Shown here: piece after piece, positions 60,713-64,000 of the stretch | Layout of the letters: every line of letters starts with the position of its first letter | Numbering within the stretch: the first letter of the stretch is position 1 | The notes under the pieces: generated by a model | Seen by the model: the letters and a program-made list of their open reading frames with translations, nothing else | The model's database searches: none | What the model was told of the DNA's origin: nothing | Made by a program: the position numbers and the translations under genes | NCBI GenBank assembly: GCA_900546575.1 | Contig: URDM01000004.1 | Location: 5,925-69,924, forward strand | From: an uncultured Prevotella sp. | GTDB taxonomy: Bacteria; Bacteroidota; Bacteroidia; Bacteroidales; Bacteroidaceae | DNA: 64,000 nucleotides | Direction: 5' to 3'

Positions 60713-62317
60713 TTACTTCCAGAACAAACCATCCATAATCTCGTATCGCTTCTCCATGTCAGGGTCTTCCTTAACAAATGTGTTGGCATCGATTTGCAGA
60801 ACAGGAGCGATAGTCTTGCCGTTGGTAGTTGGCCAATCAACGAGTCCGAGTCCGTTAGGGTTGCCTGTCTTCACGAAGTTGACGTAGTAGTTGCTGAAAA
60901 TGTCAGATATTACGTAGTCTTCAGGCTGCCAGTCGTACACACGATTGGTAGGAAGTGTGCCCATGGCATACTCTATGTCGGCTGAGTGTACAGCGCCGAG
61001 AGCACGCGGAGCGGCAGGAGTGTCAGCTGTCTTTTCCTGAACTCCACCTGCAAGACCTGCCACCTTGTCCTTCAATACCATGTCGGGACGTGGATGGCAG
61101 TAGCGATAACGATATACTGGCTGACCGCCTGTGAGCTTGTGCATGTTTCCCCACTTCCATGTAGAGTAATCAAGGAAGAGGTCGCCTGCGAGCTCGTTGC
61201 CAGGCTGTCCCATCACGTCTGCATCGGTGTTGAGACCATAAAGCTTGAAGAGTTCGTCAGTAGCGTCGCCGAAAGTGGCTTTAACCGCATTCTTCAAGTT
61301 CTCCACTGTGGGAGCCTTTCCGTAGAGAACAGCCATAGCGTTCATCTCCTGATTGTTGCCACCTATGAGCAATGGCACCTTGGTCTGCTCGCCATTGGCG
61401 AACACATCGTATGGTTGCTTTGTCCAGAAATATCCGTCGACGTTGTATACAGGAACACTCTTGACACCAGCTTTCTTCATAAGTTCCTCTGCAGAGAGCG
61501 AACGCAGCTCCTTGATGTTCTTGCATCCGATCTTCTTGGTCATCTCCACGCCCTGGGTTTCAGCCTCCTTGAGTGTGGCAACCTTCTTGGTGCCTATAAC
61601 CGAACCGCTCGAACCCATAGCCTGAGCGAACAGTCCCTTGCACAAAGGCGATGCCATAAGCGAGCTTACCGACATCGAACCTGCCGACTCGCCTACAATA
61701 GTAATGCGGTTATGGTCGCCTCCGAAGGCTGCGATATTATCTTTTATCCATTTGATGGCAGCCACCTGGTCGAGGAAACCGTAGTTGCCCGAGCCTTTGT
61801 ACGATGTCTCCTTAGAGAGCTGGGGGTGAGCAAAGAATCCGAAAATGCCCTCGCGATAGTTGGCTGTAACAGATATAATGCCCTTGCGAGCCATAGCGTC
61901 GCCTGCATAGCGAGGCTCACTTCCGCTGCCGCACATCAGTCCGCCGCCGTTGAAGTATATAAGCACCGGAAGATGTTCGTTCATCTTCTTGGCAGGAGTC
62001 CAGATGTTAAGATACAGACAGTCTTCGCTCATCTTCTTCGTGCCGAAGTTCATGTCGCCGAAGATATTCTCCTGCATAGGGTTGGGACCGAACTCCTTGG
62101 CTTGGCGCACGCCCTGCCATTTCTCTACAGGTTGAGGTGCTTTCCATCGCAAATCGCCCACGGGAGGTGCTGCAAAAGGTATGCCCTTGAATGTTTTTAT
62201 GCCCGATTCGTTGAGGCCTTCGAGTGTGCCTTCAGCAACGTTCACCCTTGTCGGTTGTTGTGCAAACAGTACTCCAGTGAGCAATGTAAGCACGAATGTC
62301 AGAAATGATTTTCTCAT
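60713..62317 (-). CDS. Type B carboxylesterase family protein, secreted
   Basis: A 534-residue alpha/beta hydrolase with a signal peptide (1-20). The nucleophile is Ser211 in VGESAGSMS; SEDCLYLNIW (97-106) is the family mark, and the catalytic His lies in AVHSADIEYAMGTLP. The oxyanion segment reads FNGGGLMCG, where most relatives have HGGG. Such enzymes cleave esters, for example acetyl or feruloyl groups on glycans. It stands alone, with its -7 box between two 16-bp direct repeats. Confidence 0.92.
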   Translation of the reverse strand: MRKSFLTFVLTLLTGVLFAQQPTRVNVAEGTLEGLNESGIKTFKGIPFAAPPVGDLRWKAPQPVEKWQGVRQAKEFGPNPMQENIFGDMNFGTKKMSEDCLYLNIWTPAKKMNEHLPVLIYFNGGGLMCGSGSEPRYAGDAMARKGIISVTANYREGIFGFFAHPQLSKETSYKGSGNYGFLDQVAAIKWIKDNIAAFGGDHNRITIVGESAGSMSVSSLMASPLCKGLFAQAMGSSGSVIGTKKVATLKEAETQGVEMTKKIGCKNIKELRSLSAEELMKKAGVKSVPVYNVDGYFWTKQPYDVFANGEQTKVPLLIGGNNQEMNAMAVLYGKAPTVENLKNAVKATFGDATDELFKLYGLNTDADVMGQPGNELAGDLFLDYSTWKWGNMHKLTGGQPVYRYRYCHPRPDMVLKDKVAGLAGGVQEKTADTPAAPRALGAVHSADIEYAMGTLPTNRVYDWQPEDYVISDIFSNYYVNFVKTGNPNGLGLVDWPTTNGKTIAPVLQIDANTFVKEDPDMEKRYEIMDGLFWK

Positions 62318-62387
62318 ACGTATAATGATTTATAGTTTTTGATGATGTCCTTTTTTTGTTTTCGGTTCAACTTTCAAATGCTGCTTA

Positions 62388-62432
62388 TTCTGTTACAATC
62401 TACAAATTTATCCTTTTTCTGTTACAATCTAC
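62388..62432 (-). promoter_or_regulatory. Promoter region of the carboxylesterase with 16-bp direct repeats
   Basis: TTCTGTTACAATCTAC occurs at 62388-62403 and 62417-62432. On the minus strand, TAAATTTG (62410-62403) lies between them. The repeats look like a protein-binding site. Confidence 0.55.
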
Positions 62433-62518
62433 TTATACCTTTATATATTATGGCTGCCTATAGTGCAATTTTAAACTATTTAAAGATGTTGGGAGGCCGA
62501 TAGACCTCCGCAGTTATG

Positions 62519-63648
62519 TTAGAAGTTGATGTGAGCTGCAAACTCTATAGTGAACGGACGGATGTAAGATCCTGCCATGAGGTAGTTCTTGTAAGACGAT
62601 ACGTCCTCGATGAGGTCGGCTGAACCGATGCTGCCCGAGCAACCCTTCTGGTTGAGGATGTTGACAACGTTTACAGAGAAGCCTACGTGCTTGTTCATGT
62701 TATAGTCGACATCGCCGAATGTTTCCCAACGTCCGTTGAAGTAGAGGCTGTTGGTCTTGTTGATATACTGCTTGCTCTGATAGCGGAAGCTTGCCCATAC
62801 GCGGAACTTGTCGAACTGATAGCTCGGGTCAAGCTCGATGATTGTCTTGCTCACGCCGGTAGTGATCTTGTCGTTGAAGTTGTACTTCTTGGATGTGCCG
62901 TCGCTGAAGTTGGCTGTGATGTCGAAGTTCTTGTATTTCGGGTTCTGCAATGTCAGCAATCCGTGGAAGGTGAATCCCTTGAACGGAGTGAGCACTACGT
63001 CGGTGGTCCAGCCAATTGTCTGCACGTCGTTGGTGATAGGTATTGTCACTACGTCAGACGAGTTGTTGGGGTTGGTGAACTGTGTGCGGCTCTTGTAATT
63101 TGACTGCTGGATGAGCGAAACCTGCGAAACGAGCTTCATCCAAGGTGTGTTCCAGAATATGCCGGCACGTCCCAGGTGGATGTTTACGGCATCGAGGATA
63201 GGCATGTACGGTCCGGCGAAGTCCTGTGAGTTAGGATGCTGCATGGCGTAAACATATGCATTCTTACCGCCCATAGCGTAGTATTCGCCGCGTACACCTG
63301 CCGAGAGCCACCAGCGGTTGGTCACCTGCCAGTCGTCAGAGAGGTAGATTGCCGTCTTTGTCTCGTGTCCGTCGTAGTACTCACCATCCGTGTTGGCTGC
63401 AAACTCCTGGCTTCCGTTGTGGTTGAGCCAAGCCGGATTGGCCTCGATAGTGTGGGCATATACACCCGTACTGGCCTGAATGCCCTGGCGGTTCCACCAG
63501 AAATTGGCACCGATACGCCACGAGTGAGCGTGGTTTTTGCTCTTGCCCGTGAGTTCGGCTGTGGTCATCCAGTCGCGCTCGTAGCCTATGTCGCGCAGCA
63601 TATAGCGTGAGTTGTAGTTGCCCTCGAAGGCGTATTCCGCATCAAATT
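62519..63648 (-). pseudogene. 5'-truncated TonB-dependent receptor
   Basis: About 375 codons of the C-terminal barrel: strands such as YAFEGNYNSRYMLRDIGYE, SWRIGANFWWNRQG, TNRWWLSAGVRGEYYAMGG and FRVWASFRYQSKQYINKTN, ending TIEFAAHINF. The final Phe and barrel pattern fit a CirA-like TonB receptor. Immediately upstream of the first readable codons is an in-frame TAA, and the signal peptide, carboxypeptidase-like and plug domains are absent. The break coincides with the start of repeat sequence at about 63649, so a recombination or deletion at the repeat probably removed the first half. Confidence 0.78.
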
Positions 63649-63658
63649 AGCAATAACA

Positions 63659-63710
63659 TAGGAGGCTATGGCGTCATTATAGGAGGCTATGGCATCCTCG
63701 CCGTAGCCTG
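63659..63710. repeat. Tandem AGGCTATGGC hairpin repeats
   Basis: ATAGGAGGCTATGGC occurs twice (from 63659 and 63681) and is followed by the inverse GCCGTAGCCTGAGC. Related to the copy at 36022. Confidence 0.65.
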
Positions 63711-63775
63711 AGCGGTTATTCCTCCCAACCCCATAAAATTCCCGTCGTTTTCGGATGTAAAAACAGTAGTTTCCC

Positions 63776-63834
63776 AAAAGGACTCCTTTTGCCCTCCAAA
63801 TGTACCCCTTTTGCCCTCCAAAAGGACTCCTTTT
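63776..63834. repeat. Array E of 22-bp-period palindromic repeat (3 units)
   Basis: Cores start at 63776, 63798 (diverged AAATGTACCCC) and 63820. The rest of 63649-64000 is AT-rich and holds no gene in the window. Confidence 0.85.
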
Positions 63835-64000
63835 CCACAACAGACACAATCCGTCCCCTCCGCCATTCCCTCCGCCTTATATATAATATAATGTGTAGAC
63901 ACTCTCAAAACATCGCTAATTGCAAACAACTGTTAAAATACTAATAAAATTAAGCATTTTCTCAGTGAAAGTTTTGGAGATTCAAATAAAAGTCATACCT

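Overview
The window looks like chromosome of a gut or oral Bacteroidales bacterium, most probably Prevotella or a close relative. SusC/SusD-type outer-membrane genes, DUF4843 and PKD-like lipoproteins, GH92, NhaD and an O/P-type porin all point there. So do promoters of the Bacteroidetes form (TTG, 19-21 bases, TAnnTTTG) and the lack of consistent Shine-Dalgarno sites. Most genes use GC-rich third positions, which creates long antisense shadow frames that I left out. AbiE, the ATPase near 22 kb and the nuclease remnant near 60.4 kb are visibly AT-richer and look acquired.

Layout. 0-5 kb (minus): MATE efflux pump (cut by the window edge), a DUF4250 protein, a NagB-like/PIG-L fusion and a secreted GH92 mannosidase. 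5-7.7 kb: PatB-type C-S lyase and MurF. 8-15.2 kb: an AbiE type IV toxin-antitoxin pair placed directly ahead of a sensor kinase, then DUF177-rpmF-fabH and era and der. 15.3-21.7 kb: a lipoprotein, dxs, trkA-trkH and manA. 22-29.8 kb: a lone ATPase, nhaD, cysK, metY, an AraC regulator and an EamA exporter. 29.9-35.9 kb: an AAA ATPase/DUF4435 (TOPRIM) pair resembling PARIS-type defence, rplS, a flippase-like membrane protein, pepD and a lipoprotein. 36.7-48.4 kb: a seven-gene SusC/SusD locus with two TlpA thioredoxins and no glycosidase. 48.6-51.8 kb: AICAR transformylase, two small proteins and a C1 aminopeptidase. 52-60 kb: a phosphate-flavoured stretch with an O/P porin divergent from a leucine-rich-repeat protein, ppk1-ppx, a broken DUF6377 regulator and a secreted nuclease/phosphoesterase fusion. 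60-64 kb: a nuclease remnant, a carboxylesterase and a 5'-truncated TonB receptor.

The intergenic DNA is full of repeats. There are five arrays of a 22-bp-period palindrome (four have exactly five units), two copies of a ~235-bp foldback element with terminal inverted repeats, a hairpin family found both alone and nested in that element, GC-rich inverted pairs, and AT-rich iterated repeats studded with GC hairpins. The strongest regulatory signals are a perfect 22-bp inverted repeat over the abiE promoter, and matching 11-bp-period direct repeats upstream of both the porin and the leucine-rich-repeat gene. All calls come from reading the sequence; no database search was possible.
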